This document shows, one piece after another, positions 38,835-48,607 of a DNA stretch of 64,000 nucleotides (position 1 is its first letter; the number at the start of each line of letters is the position of its first letter). This DNA comes from BACL21 sp038141525. Lineage in GTDB: Bacteria > Bacteroidota > Bacteroidia > Flavobacteriales > Flavobacteriaceae. Made by a program: the position numbers and the translations under genes. The notes beneath the pieces are model-generated. The model worked only from the letters and a program-made list of their open reading frames with translations, searched no databases and was not told where the DNA came from. Location: NCBI GenBank assembly GCA_038141525.1, contig JAYQIF010000007.1, positions 1 to 64,000 on the forward strand. The letters are read 5' to 3'.

Positions 38835-39836
38835 ATGCCGTCGTTGTATTCGTTTATTATTCCTGTATATAATCGTCCCGAAGAACTTCGGGAATTACTT
38901 CATTCGATAAGTCTACAGGATAAAAATATTGCTACAGAAGTCATTGTTGTAGAGGACGGATCAACCTTGCGATCTGAATCAGTGGTGCATGAGTTTTCAG
39001 TATTAAACCTTCAATATTATTATAAAGAAAATACGGGCCCCGGTGATTCTCGTAATTTTGGAATGCAACGAGCCACTGGTGACTATTTTATCATTTTGGA
39101 CTCGGACTGTATCTTATCATCGGATTACCTCACGGCTGTAGATCAAGCTTTGAATGACGCCTTCGTTGATTGCTTTGGTGGGCCAGATGGTGCCCATTCG
39201 AGTTTTGACCTTCGCCAAAAAGCCATCAGTTTTGTGATGACCTCTGTCTTGACTACAGGGGGTATCCGTGGTAGTGAACGCAAGCTAAAACGATTTGAGC
39301 CCAGAAGTTTTAATATGGGATTGAGTAAAAAGGCTTTTAAGGCGTCTAATGGTTTTGGTGATTTACATCCTGGAGAGGATCCTGAATTAGTTCATCGCCT
39401 GTGGGACTTGGGGTTTGAAACTGGTTACATTACAAAAGCACTTGTTTATCATAAAAGACGTATTACCTGGAAAAGCTACGCACAACAAGTTTATAAGTTC
39501 GGATTGGCGCGCAGTATTTTGAACTTATGGCGTCCTGAGTATGCCTCATGGGTGTTTTGGCTGCCATTATTTATCGTAACTCTTGGATTAGCATCAATTA
39601 TATGCTTTACCTTGGATATTTATGCTTTGATTTATTTAGCCTTAGTTTATGCTGTAGTGATTGGATTTGTGGGAATGTCAGAAATTCGCTCTGTAAAGGC
39701 GATATACGTAGTACCATGGACTTTTTCTATTCAAACGATTTCCTATGCCAGTGGGTTTTTTGTGGGTTGGCTTTTTTTACATTTATTGAAACGAGATCCG
39801 AATAAAGAATTTTCACATATGTTTTTTAAGCAGTAG
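38835..39836 (+). CDS. Family 2 glycosyltransferase
   Basis: A 333-residue GT-A fold enzyme. SFIIPVYNRPEELRELLHSI opens the nucleotide-sugar site, VVEDGST is the first aspartate motif, and FIILDSDCILS is the DxD region. Two or three C-terminal hydrophobic segments (from FWLPLFIVTLGLASIICF) suggest membrane attachment. The sugar acceptor is unknown. It is followed five bases later by the YbbR-domain gene. Confidence 0.9.
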   Translation: MPSLYSFIIPVYNRPEELRELLHSISLQDKNIATEVIVVEDGSTLRSESVVHEFSVLNLQYYYKENTGPGDSRNFGMQRATGDYFIILDSDCILSSDYLTAVDQALNDAFVDCFGGPDGAHSSFDLRQKAISFVMTSVLTTGGIRGSERKLKRFEPRSFNMGLSKKAFKASNGFGDLHPGEDPELVHRLWDLGFETGYITKALVYHKRRITWKSYAQQVYKFGLARSILNLWRPEYASWVFWLPLFIVTLGLASIICFTLDIYALIYLALVYAVVIGFVGMSEIRSVKAIYVVPWTFSIQTISYASGFFVGWLFLHLLKRDPNKEFSHMFFKQ

Positions 39837-39840
39837 AAAT

Positions 39841-40785
39841 ATGAATTTACTTGAGGTCAAAAGGAATCAAAAGATTCGATCGTTTTTGTTTTTTCTTTTA
39901 CTGGCTACCACGATATGGTTTCTGACTAAGTTTTCAAAGCCCTTGGTTGCAGAATTTCAATTAAACTTAGCATATTCAAATTTGCCAGAGCAAACGCTTG
40001 TTTCTCCCGATGCCCCTCAAAAACTATTGATTACTGTTAATGCAAATGGTTTTAAATTACTTACTGAGTTTTTTCGTGATAAGTCGCTGGTACTTGATTT
40101 ATCCGCAGGGCGCGTCCTCGAGAACAATAAAATTCGCTTTAATCAAGATCAGTTGCTGGCATTTTGTTATCGTAAAATCCCCGCTGCTGATGTAATTTCC
40201 ATAAATACAAAAGAACTGATCGTTCCTGTGGATCGAATGTCGGCCAAAACCATTGATGTAGTTTTTCAAGGGGAAGTACTGCTCGAAAAGGGGTTTAAGT
40301 TGGTTGGCACGCCACAAATGAAGCCACGTAAGATAACCCTTTATGGTCCATCGCAAATGATCGATAGCATCAGCTCAGTAAACACGATTTATACCAGTTT
40401 GATTGATTTAAGGGCCAACCTCACTAAAAACATCCCTCTAGAGTCCTTATGGTCACAAAAATTGAGTCGTTCCCAGGACAGTGTTCTTTGGACGGCCGAA
40501 ATACGCGAGTATACTCAAAAGGAAATCGAATTACCGGTAGAAATAATTAATATACCCAAGGGCAGAAGATTACAGATATTTCCCGAAACAATGATTTTAT
40601 CTGTTGAAATTCCCGTAGACGAGTATGCGTTGTACGATGAATCAAATTTTAAACTCATATGCGACTATACGGAGAGAATTTCAGAGGATAGTTTTATGAT
40701 TCCTCGATTGACTAACTTACCCGATGGGGTTTATAAACCTGAATTAAGTCATAAAAAAGTCGATTATGTCGAGTTTGAACAGTAG
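39841..40785 (+). CDS. YbbR-like domain protein
   Basis: A 314-residue protein with one N-terminal membrane helix (SFLFFLLLATTIWFLTKF) and an extracytoplasmic region containing YbbR repeats (AEFQLNLAYSNLPEQTLV, then VDVVFQGEVLLEKGFKLVGTPQMKPRKITLYGPSQMIDSI). In Firmicutes such proteins (CdaR) control the diadenylate cyclase; whether this holds here is unknown. It overlaps coaE by 20 bp, a common arrangement in Flavobacteria. Confidence 0.85.
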   Translation: MNLLEVKRNQKIRSFLFFLLLATTIWFLTKFSKPLVAEFQLNLAYSNLPEQTLVSPDAPQKLLITVNANGFKLLTEFFRDKSLVLDLSAGRVLENNKIRFNQDQLLAFCYRKIPAADVISINTKELIVPVDRMSAKTIDVVFQGEVLLEKGFKLVGTPQMKPRKITLYGPSQMIDSISSVNTIYTSLIDLRANLTKNIPLESLWSQKLSRSQDSVLWTAEIREYTQKEIELPVEIINIPKGRRLQIFPETMILSVEIPVDEYALYDESNFKLICDYTERISEDSFMIPRLTNLPDGVYKPELSHKKVDYVEFEQ

Positions 40786-41380
40786 TCCAAGAGTAGTGTG
40801 CATCACAGGTGGTATTGGCTCGGGAAAATCCACGGCGGCCAATATATTTCGAAAATTAGGTGTCGGAGTTTATAATGCTGATGAATCAGCTAAAAGACTA
40901 ATGATAGAGAATGCTGCCCTGCGCCATGCATTGTCAGTCACTCATGGGGCAAGACACTTACGATCAACACGGTCAGTTAAATCGTCCTTGGATTGCTCAA
41001 AGGTTATTTCAAAACGACCATTTACTCAAACAGTGGAATGCACTGGTACATCCTTGTGTAGTCGATGATTTTCGACGTTGGCTGAATGCTCAAAACGGGG
41101 TATACGTCATTAAGGAAACGGCTATTTTATTCGAAACAAAAGGAGCTCATCAATGTGCGGTCAGTATTTTAATTACAGCGCCTGAGCACCAACGCATTGA
41201 GCGTATCATCAGACGTGAATCTTGGACTAAGGATCAAGTGCTACAACGCCTCAAACATCAATGGTCTGATGAAAAAAAGCGCCACTGGCAGATTACGTAA
41301 TTGAAAATCTAGAGCTGACACATCTATCTGATGAAGTTCAGCGACTTCATGATTTATTCATTCGTCAATTTTCTAGGTAA
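40766..41380 (+). CDS. coaE: Dephospho-CoA kinase (two frame breaks)
   Basis: After repair, 204 residues. The last step of CoA synthesis: ATP-dependent phosphorylation of dephospho-CoA. Walker A ITGGIGSGKSTAAN is intact; VYNADESAKRLM and NALVHPCVVDDFRRW follow. One extra base occurs near 40934 and one C is missing near 41282-41283. The reading frame resumes at VIENLELTHLSDEVQRLH and ends at the TAA at 41378. It lies with the YbbR gene, and coaBC is nearby in the window. Confidence 0.93.
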
Positions 41381-41450
41381 TAACCCACTGTGAATCAATG
41401 AGGTGATTATATAACCTCCTCGAAGGCAAAACATCTCATCAAAAGTGTTT

Positions 41451-41505
41451 GTTAAGTTTTGGTTAAAGCAAAACTTGGCTAAATGTTAAAATCTTAATTT
41501 TAACA
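41451..41505 (+). promoter_or_regulatory. Candidate response-regulator binding region before the histidine kinase
   Basis: GTTAA occurs at 41451-41455 and again at 41462-41466, exactly 11 bp apart, and a third copy is at 41485. The last copy is part of a perfect inverted repeat, TGTTAAAAT (41484-41492), 4 nt, ATTTTAACA (41497-41505), which ends one base before the start codon. Direct repeats one helical turn apart are typical of OmpR-family sites, so autoregulation by the linked response regulator is plausible. Confidence 0.5.
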
Positions 41506-41506
41506 C

Positions 41507-43069
41507 ATGAACAAACGCTTGTTTTATTTATTAATAGGCCTAATGTCTCTCGCGCTTGTGGGTATTGTGTTTGTTCAAGGTTATTGGATCCGTAACGCTT
41601 TTACCACTAAAGAGGATCAATTCACCTTAGGTGTAAGGCAGCTCTTGATTGATGTTGCTCGCCAAATCGAGCTCCGAGAGACCGATGATTATTATCAGCT
41701 TTATAGTGGCCTTGTCGATAGTATTGACACTCCAGAGAATATAAATGTTACGGAATTAATTTACCGTATCGTCAATGAGGATAAAAATGAAACGATTATT
41801 TTTTCAGATGGCATTATAGAGGAAGACTACAAACTGTCGTCGTATTTTTTTGATTTTGAATTTGATTCTATTGCCTTCAAAAAAATCACCAATCAGAAAA
41901 CAACGACAAAAATTATCAGCTCATTAGACGATCAAGGTCAGGTCTCCGAGACGACGGTTGATTTTAATCGACTTCGCGATTTTGAACGAAAGCAGTTTGA
42001 AGAGGCGGTTGCCAACATAGCCTCTAGAATGCCATTACACAAGCGTGTGAGCATGGAGGAAATACAACGACTTATAGAAAAAGAGGCCTCAGAGCGAGGA
42101 ATAAGATCAAAATTCGAATTTGCTGTCTACAGTAATGAACTGGCAACCAAGGTCAGATCGCGATATTTCAAGCTTAATTCAAAGAGTACCTACGGTGTCC
42201 CACTGTTTGTGGGCGATACAAATGACTCTCAATATCAGTTATATGTAAATTTCTCGGATAAGAATAAGGAGATTTTTAATTCATTTCTAGGAATGGCGCT
42301 ATTGTCATTAATATTTATAGCAATCATTATTCTGACCTATGCCAATACCTTATCACAACTGATGCGTCAACGTCAAATTTCTCAAATTAAGACGGATTTT
42401 ATCAACAATATGACCCATGAGTTCAAAACACCTATTGCTACGATTAATCTTGCATTAGACGCTTTAAAAAACCCCAAAGTAGCCGATGATAAGGAGTTCA
42501 TTACGCGATACATGAAAATGATTCGAGATGAAAATAGACGAATGCACGCTCAGGTTGAAAATGTGTTGCGTATTTCTAAGCTCGAGAAAAATCAATTGGA
42601 CTTGCCCAAGCAGCGCATCAAGCTACACGAAATAGTCGAGGATGCCATAAGTCACGTCACCCTTATGATCGACAATCGCGCCGGGACATTGAACACTAAT
42701 TTTGAGGCCTTGAAGTCTTCTATACTGGGCAATGATTTACATTTGACCAACGTTATGGTTAATATATTGGACAACGCCATAAAGTATTCTGAGCTTAGTC
42801 CAGAAATCGGCATCAGCACAGAAAATGTAAAGGACAGTATTATTTTAAAAATTACCGATAATGGTATCGGGATGTCTAAAGCAGCTCAAAAAAGAATATT
42901 TGAAAAATTTTATCGCGAACCGACCGGAGATATTCACAACGTCAAAGGCCATGGACTAGGTCTAGCCTATGTCAAACGTATACTCGATGACCACAATGCA
43001 GAGATCTTTGTAGAGAGTGAAAAAGGAAAGGGGAGCACCTTTATAATTAAATTTGACCTAATCTCGTAA
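41507..43069 (+). CDS. Sensor histidine kinase (RprX-like)
   Basis: A 520-residue inner-membrane kinase with two transmembrane helices (about 7-26 and 260-282) and a large periplasmic sensor region between them. The phosphoacceptor His304 is in NNMTHEFKTPIATINLALD, the N-box is NVMVNILDNAIKYSE, and the G boxes are ITDNGIGMSKAA and HGLGLAYVKRIL. The overall shape resembles RprX of Bacteroides. The signal is unknown. It is followed three bases later by its response regulator. Confidence 0.93.
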   Translation: MNKRLFYLLIGLMSLALVGIVFVQGYWIRNAFTTKEDQFTLGVRQLLIDVARQIELRETDDYYQLYSGLVDSIDTPENINVTELIYRIVNEDKNETIIFSDGIIEEDYKLSSYFFDFEFDSIAFKKITNQKTTTKIISSLDDQGQVSETTVDFNRLRDFERKQFEEAVANIASRMPLHKRVSMEEIQRLIEKEASERGIRSKFEFAVYSNELATKVRSRYFKLNSKSTYGVPLFVGDTNDSQYQLYVNFSDKNKEIFNSFLGMALLSLIFIAIIILTYANTLSQLMRQRQISQIKTDFINNMTHEFKTPIATINLALDALKNPKVADDKEFITRYMKMIRDENRRMHAQVENVLRISKLEKNQLDLPKQRIKLHEIVEDAISHVTLMIDNRAGTLNTNFEALKSSILGNDLHLTNVMVNILDNAIKYSELSPEIGISTENVKDSIILKITDNGIGMSKAAQKRIFEKFYREPTGDIHNVKGHGLGLAYVKRILDDHNAEIFVESEKGKGSTFIIKFDLIS

Positions 43070-43072
43070 ACA

Positions 43073-43789
43073 ATGGAAAAACAGAACAAAAAAATTCTTT
43101 TAGTTGAGGATGATCCGAATTTTGGCACTGTCCTAAAGGACTATTTGATGATGAATGACTATGATGTGATTCATGCCAAAAATGGTATGGAGGGCTTTGA
43201 GAAATTTAGAAAAGATCATTTTGATTTATGTATTCTAGACGTAATGATGCCCTATAAAGATGGGTTTACTCTAGCCAAAGAAATTCGTGAGAAAAACCAG
43301 CAGGTGCCGATCATCTTTTTAACGGCAAAGGCCATGAAGGAAGATGTCCTGAAACGTTATAAAATTGGCGCCGACGATTATTTGAACAAACCATTTGATA
43401 GCGAGGTGTTGCTCATGAAAATCAAAGCCATCATGCAACGTAAGAGCACCGAATCTAAAGGGGATAGTAAAAAGTTTGATTTTAAATTTGGTGATTTTCA
43501 GCTCAATGCCAAATTGCGTTATTTGACCTTTAAAGATGAAAAGCCTATCAAACTCTCGCCAAAGGAGAATGATTTACTGCGCCTTCTGGCATTGCACAAA
43601 AACGACTTAATGCCAAGAGAGCTGGCATTGACAAAGATTTGGCGAGACGACAATTATTTCACCTCGCGCAGTATGGATGTTTATATTGCAAAATTGCGTA
43701 AGTATTTGAGTGTTGATCCTCAAGTCGAAATCATCAACATTCACGGTGAGGGCTTCAGGTTGGTCATTAAGGGAGAAACCGAAATCTAG
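43073..43789 (+). CDS. OmpR-family response regulator (RprY-like)
   Basis: A 238-residue regulator. The receiver domain has the acidic pair at KILLVEDDPNFG, phosphoacceptor Asp56 in CILDVMMPYKDGF, and the conserved lysine in LNKPFDSEVLLMKI. The C-terminal winged helix (KLSPKENDLLRLLALHKND to GEGFRLVIKGE) binds DNA. It is cotranscribed with the kinase and overlaps the convergent miaA by 4 bp at its end. Confidence 0.95.
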   Translation: MEKQNKKILLVEDDPNFGTVLKDYLMMNDYDVIHAKNGMEGFEKFRKDHFDLCILDVMMPYKDGFTLAKEIREKNQQVPIIFLTAKAMKEDVLKRYKIGADDYLNKPFDSEVLLMKIKAIMQRKSTESKGDSKKFDFKFGDFQLNAKLRYLTFKDEKPIKLSPKENDLLRLLALHKNDLMPRELALTKIWRDDNYFTSRSMDVYIAKLRKYLSVDPQVEIINIHGEGFRLVIKGETEI

Positions 43790-44700
43790 AACTGATTCCT
43801 GGTCTGGATATAACGGATAGACTCCTCTAATGCGTTATCGTATGCCAGCCACTTGATGTCTCGATTCTTTTTGAACCAAGTCATTTGTCTTTTTGAAAAG
43901 CGTCTGGTGTTTTGTTTAATGAGCTCTGTGGCTTGAACGAGGTTGATTTTATGTTCAAAAAAGTTAAAAAGTTCTTTGTAGCCTACAGTATTTAAGGCAT
44001 TGAGATTTTTATGGGGCCATAATCTTTTAGCCTCGTCTATTAATCCTTCCTCTAGCATTTTATCCACTCTTAAATTAATGCGCTCATAAATGATAGGTCT
44101 GGGTGCCGTCAGTCCAATGATCTGAAATGAAAATGGTCTTTGTTTGGTCTTGGCCCTTCTCAATGATGAAAAGTTAAGCCCTGAGGCCCTATAGATTTCT
44201 AGTGCACGGATCATCCTTTGTGGATTTCTAGAGTCGACTTGGCTGTAATAGTCTGGATCGACACGATTTAATTCTGATTGAAGCCATTGTATTCCACGAT
44301 CCTTGACCATTTCATTTAACTCAGTGCGAATGACCTCTGGTACTTGAGGAAATTCGTCTAAGCCATATAAAAGTGCGTTAATGTATAAGCCAGATCCACC
44401 AACCACTATTGTCTTGTTGGTTTTGGCCGAAAACTCATCAATTAAAGTCAAAGCTTCGCGTTCGAAGTCCCCAACCGTATAATTTTCGTGAATACTTTTA
44501 TGCTGTATCAAAAAATGCGGTGCAGCGCTGAGTTCCTCCTCGTCTGGTACCGCGGTACCAATAGTCATTTCTTTATAAAACTGTCTTGAATCTGCCGAAA
44601 TAATATTGCAGCGATAGTGACAGGCAAGTTCCATGGCCAATTTTGTTTTACCAATGGCTGTAGGACCGACAATGACAATTATTTGGTGGGGTTGTTTCAT
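43786..44700 (-). CDS. miaA: tRNA dimethylallyltransferase MiaA
   Basis: A 304-residue enzyme that attaches the isopentenyl group to A37 of tRNAs that read UNN codons. The P-loop is VIVGPTAIGKTKLAMELA, the substrate motif SADSRQFYKEMTIGTAVPDEEEL follows, and VGGSGLYINALLYGLDEFP is conserved. It is convergent with the response regulator. Confidence 0.96.
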   Translation of the reverse strand: MKQPHQIIVIVGPTAIGKTKLAMELACHYRCNIISADSRQFYKEMTIGTAVPDEEELSAAPHFLIQHKSIHENYTVGDFEREALTLIDEFSAKTNKTIVVGGSGLYINALLYGLDEFPQVPEVIRTELNEMVKDRGIQWLQSELNRVDPDYYSQVDSRNPQRMIRALEIYRASGLNFSSLRRAKTKQRPFSFQIIGLTAPRPIIYERINLRVDKMLEEGLIDEAKRLWPHKNLNALNTVGYKELFNFFEHKINLVQATELIKQNTRRFSKRQMTWFKKNRDIKWLAYDNALEESIRYIQTRNQF

Positions 44701-44716
44701 TTTATAGACCCGCTAA

Positions 44717-45561
44717 TTAATGCTCATTAAGTAGATGACCACAACTCCAGCAATATTGTGCTGTTTGTTTATGATCTGGAGTACTACAATTCGGACAAGA
44801 TTGAGTGTTTAATTCTGGCTCCGGGATTGACGTTTTTGCATAGGCAACACTGACTATTCCGGTGGGCACTGCGATAATACCATATCCCATAATCATTATA
44901 ATTGAAGCGATAAATTGGCCCAGGGGGTCACAGGAGCAATATCCCCGAATCCGACAGTGGTTAGCGTGACAATACACCAATAAATTCCACGAGGAATACT
45001 GGTAAACCCACTTTGATCACCTTCGATAAGGTACATGAGGGTACCCGCAATCATCGAAACAATCAATACGGCAAATAAAAAAACTAGAATTTTTGGTTTA
45101 GATAAACGCAAAGCCTCCTTTAATCGATGTCCTTCTTTGATATAGCGCGTTATTTTTAATATTCTGAAAACGCGCAGTAGCCTTAATGCTCTCAATGTAG
45201 CTAGAGCGCCTGTACCACTGATCACTAAGGACAGGTATAAAGGAAAAATTGCCACCAAATCCACAAGTCCGTAAAAGCTAAATATATAGTGTCTTGGTTT
45301 TTTTATCGTGATGATACGCAGTACATATTCGATGGTAAATAAGATAGTAATGACCCATTCTGCCCGAGTAAAAAACTGATACCACAATTCAGGCAGCCCC
45401 TTAACACTCTCCAACATAACAAAAAGTACCGAGGCAAGAATAAATAGCAGTAGTAGAATATCGAACCATTTTCCGGCTGGAGTATCTGCCTCATAGATGA
45501 TTTCATGAAGTTTTTGTTGCCATTTAGATAACGGCTTTGGACTGGAAGAACTCGGTGTCAT
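44717..45561 (-). CDS. Voltage-gated-type potassium channel with C-terminal zinc ribbon (one frame break)
   Basis: After repair, 281 residues. Six transmembrane segments are recognisable, with an S4-like stretch of spaced arginines (LRALRLLRVFRILKITRYIKEG) and a selectivity filter TVGFGD in the pore loop. The cytoplasmic tail has two CxxC knuckles (CPNC and CWSC), a zinc-ribbon-like end. The frame breaks in the G-run at 44933-44937 (one base missing) just after the pore helix, so that APVTPLGQFIAS is read as a short dead end. Start 45561 is favoured over the TTG at 45600. Confidence 0.88.
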
Positions 45562-45665
45562 GGGTGTGGGTTGTGAGTTTAAAAATAGTGAACATTTCAA
45601 ACATAGAGTATAAATAACACGCGCACTTGAGGTATTAACTCCTCGGGGAGGTCAGTATAAGGGCC

Positions 45666-47033
45666 TCAATCATTGAGGTTGACGACCTTCAAGACTTTTT
45701 TTCGACGCAAATACGATTGTATTATGTGTTGGGCATCTCGATTGTCTTGCATGGGCCTTATGATTGATTTGAGCACCTCGGGGTTTTGAACTTGAAAATT
45801 TAGTGAGTAGTACCCAAATCCTTTAAAGGCTCCTTTTTCGATAAGAATACAGGACCGTTCTTCTATATGGCGACCTTTGTCGATAATTAAAAGGTCATTG
45901 GATTGGTATCGATTTTTATCTAAAAACTCAGTCACTCTTTTGTTGTACTCTGCTGCCGGCTCTGCCTGAATACACGCTCCATTGCACTGCTCAATGCCAT
46001 GGAGGAAACAGGCTTCTTTACTTTGATACAAACCATTTAATTTTTGGCACAGCTGGTAGTGTTCCGTGATTTTGAAAAGAACCGCTTTAGCTTGGGCGAA
46101 AGTTGTGAATGTAGTTATGGCTTTTTTTCTTTTATCTGACGGCTCTATTTTTAGGTTTATATACCCATTATCGTCGACAAAATGTGTGAGTTGATATCTG
46201 AAAATAGAGCGACGCAAAGATCGATTATACAGAGGCTTGTGTATTTTAATTTCATCGCTCTCTTTCAGTAATGCAATGAGCTCATTACCTGTGCGTTCGA
46301 CTTGTACATCAGTTGTTTCGAGTTGTAGCTTTTTACTTTTTCTATCCTGTCCTGTGAAGTGTTGGGTGAGCCGTTTTTTGATGTTTTTACTTTTGCCAAT
46401 GTAGATGAGCTTTCCCTGTTGATTCCTTAAGTAATATACGCCAACTTCACTTGGGGCCTGCTCAATAAGTTCCAATAACTTCGGTTCAATTTGTTTTTTT
46501 GGGTCCAGACGAATGGAGGATTGAACAATACTCTTTTCGACATCTCGATCGAGTAGCAGTTGGAATAATTTGACGGTTGCTTGAGCGTCTCCCTGTGCGC
46601 GGTGCCGATCACTTAGGGGAATGCCTAAAGCACGAACTAGCTTACCAAGACTATAACTGGCGTGACCGGGTAATAATTTTTTTGACAGTTCGACGGTACA
46701 CAAGCTTTTGCGCTCGAAATCATATCCTAGACGATCGAATTCGGTACGCAGTATACGATAGTCAAATTGAGCATTGTGGGCTACCAAAACAGCATCTTGA
46801 GTAATTTCAACAATACGTTTGGCAACCTCATAAAATTTTGGGGCTTGGCGCAACATATTATTGTTGATTCCAGTAAGTGACACGACAAAGGCCTGTATTG
46901 GGCGCTCTGGGTTGACAAGGCTCACAAACTGATCAACTATTTCATGACCATCATAACGATAAATAGCAATTTCAGTAATGCCCTCTTCGTTGAACTTCCC
47001 TCCAGTGGTTTCTATGTCGACTATGGCGTACAT
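45666..47033 (-). CDS. Exonuclease (DEDDh) fused to a GIY-YIG endonuclease domain
   Basis: A 455-residue fusion protein. Residues 1-165 are a DnaQ-like 3'-5' exonuclease (first acidic motif AIVDIETTGG, HNAQFDYRILRTEFD in the middle, HRAQGDAQATVKLF at the end). Residues about 195-280 are a GIY-YIG nuclease (VGVYYLRNQQGKLIYIGKSKNIKKRLTQHF), with a UvrC/Cho-like tail containing QSKEACFLHGIEQCNGACI. Similar fusions are common in Bacteroidetes and may act in nucleotide-excision-type repair. The exact role is inferred. Confidence 0.9.
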   Translation of the reverse strand: MYAIVDIETTGGKFNEEGITEIAIYRYDGHEIVDQFVSLVNPERPIQAFVVSLTGINNNMLRQAPKFYEVAKRIVEITQDAVLVAHNAQFDYRILRTEFDRLGYDFERKSLCTVELSKKLLPGHASYSLGKLVRALGIPLSDRHRAQGDAQATVKLFQLLLDRDVEKSIVQSSIRLDPKKQIEPKLLELIEQAPSEVGVYYLRNQQGKLIYIGKSKNIKKRLTQHFTGQDRKSKKLQLETTDVQVERTGNELIALLKESDEIKIHKPLYNRSLRRSIFRYQLTHFVDDNGYINLKIEPSDKRKKAITTFTTFAQAKAVLFKITEHYQLCQKLNGLYQSKEACFLHGIEQCNGACIQAEPAAEYNKRVTEFLDKNRYQSNDLLIIDKGRHIEERSCILIEKGAFKGFGYYSLNFQVQNPEVLKSIIRPMQDNRDAQHIIQSYLRRKKVLKVVNLND

Positions 47034-47044
47034 GAACAGATCTG

Positions 47045-47707
47045 TTAATGGGCTTGCCTGGCTCCAAAAATAGCACTCCCAATGCGAATCATGTTGCTGC
47101 CTAGATCTAGGGCAATTGGGTAGTCTGCGCTCATCCCCATGGACAGGATCTCCAGATTGTGCTTGGTTTTGTTTTGTTCAAAGAAGGTTTTGAGTACCGA
47201 GAACTCCTGCTGTATTTGTTTGGTGTCCTGAGTAAAAGTAGCCATGCCCATTACTCCACGCACGCGCAAATTTGGCCATGTGTCGCGTGTCATTTCATCA
47301 AGAAATGCACTGGCTTGGTCCAGGTTAAAACCGTGTTTCTCTTCTTCTTTGGCTATTTTAATTTGAATCAAACAGTCAATGACTCGTCGATATCGCTGTC
47401 CTTGGCGATTGATTTCTTTGGCCAATTTAACACGATCAAGAGAGTGAATCAGGGCAACATATGGAGCGATGTATTTGACTTTATTGGTCTGCAAATGTCC
47501 AATCATATGCCACTGAATATCCTTGGGTAAGCGCTCCCATTTCTGGGTCATTTCCTGAACTTTATTTTCTCCAAAAATTCGATGCCCTGTACTGTAGGCC
47601 TCAGAGATGGCCTCGTCGGGTTTGGTTTTAGATACAGCCACTAAAGAAACATCTGGCGGTAGAGTAGTGCGAACTTTCTTGAGGTTTTCAGCGATTGATT
47701 CAATCAT
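47045..47707 (-). CDS. YggS family PLP homeostasis protein
   Basis: A 220-residue PLP-binding alanine-racemase-fold protein without racemase activity, thought to keep the free PLP level in balance. The PLP lysine is in LVAVSKTKP, followed by FGENKVQEM, WHMIGHLQTNKVK and LSMGMSADYPIALDLGSNMIRIGSAIFG. It lies between the exonuclease fusion and hbd, all in one direction. Confidence 0.95.
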   Translation of the reverse strand: MIESIAENLKKVRTTLPPDVSLVAVSKTKPDEAISEAYSTGHRIFGENKVQEMTQKWERLPKDIQWHMIGHLQTNKVKYIAPYVALIHSLDRVKLAKEINRQGQRYRRVIDCLIQIKIAKEEEKHGFNLDQASAFLDEMTRDTWPNLRVRGVMGMATFTQDTKQIQQEFSVLKTFFEQNKTKHNLEILSMGMSADYPIALDLGSNMIRIGSAIFGARQAH

Positions 47708-47716
47708 AATAAGGGT

Positions 47717-48604
47717 TTACGTAAAGCGCTTTGCTACTTTTTCTGCTTTTTTGCTTTCACTGTAGTCATAAAAACCTTCTTGGCTCTTTACGCCTAGTTT
47801 TCCGGCTTCAACCATATTGACCAGAAGTGGGCACGGGGCGAATTTAGCATCTTTGTACCCTTGATACATGACATTGAGAATAGACAAACAGACGTCTAAG
47901 CCTATAAAATCAGCTAGCTGTAAGGGCCCCATGGGATGCGCCATGCCTAATTTCATGATTTCATCAATTTCCCGGACTCCAGCAACACCAGTATGTAAGG
48001 TGAAAATAGCTTCGTTAATCATAGGGATGAGTATTCTATTGGCGACAAAACCGGGATAATCCTGAACGGATACAGGTGTTTTCCCCAATTTTTCGGACAT
48101 CTCTTTGACCACGCCAAAAGTATGTTCGCTTGTGGAATAACCCGAAATTATTTCGACCAATTTCATCAGTGGAACTGGGTTCATAAAGTGCATGCCAATG
48201 ACTCGATCTGGTCTGCTTGTGACCGAAGCAATCGAGGTAATCGAGATAGAAGACGTATTTGTGGCCAAAATGGTGTCCTCGGGACAAAATTGATCTAAAT
48301 CTTTGAAAATACTCTTTTTGATGCTTTCTTGTTCTGTGGCCGCTTCAACCACTAGACTTGCGTATTCTACGCCTTCTTCAAGGTTTGTATAGGTGGTTAT
48401 ATTGCCCAGGGTTTGGGCTTTATTTTCTTCGGTAATTTTGCCTTTGGCGACCATGCGCTCTAAATTTTGCTCAATGGTCGCAAGTCCTTTGTTCAAGGCT
48501 TGTTGCGAGACGTCTATAAGTTGTACGCGAAAATCGTTTTGAGCAAAAGTATGAGCGATTCCGTTGCCCATGGTACCCGCCCCAATAACAGCTACATTTT
48601 TCAT
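47717..48604 (-). CDS. hbd: 3-hydroxybutyryl-CoA dehydrogenase
   Basis: A 295-residue NAD(P)-dependent dehydrogenase that oxidises (S)-3-hydroxyacyl-CoA. GAGTMGNGIAHTFAQ is the dinucleotide site, VVEAATE and ATNTSSISITSIA follow, and GMHFMNPVPLMKLVEII carries the catalytic histidine. PGFVANRILIPMINEAIFTL is in the C-terminal domain. It is likely used in short-chain or butyrate-type CoA metabolism, but no partner enzymes are adjacent. Confidence 0.95.
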   Translation of the reverse strand: MKNVAVIGAGTMGNGIAHTFAQNDFRVQLIDVSQQALNKGLATIEQNLERMVAKGKITEENKAQTLGNITTYTNLEEGVEYASLVVEAATEQESIKKSIFKDLDQFCPEDTILATNTSSISITSIASVTSRPDRVIGMHFMNPVPLMKLVEIISGYSTSEHTFGVVKEMSEKLGKTPVSVQDYPGFVANRILIPMINEAIFTLHTGVAGVREIDEIMKLGMAHPMGPLQLADFIGLDVCLSILNVMYQGYKDAKFAPCPLLVNMVEAGKLGVKSQEGFYDYSESKKAEKVAKRFT

Positions 48605-48607
48605 AAG

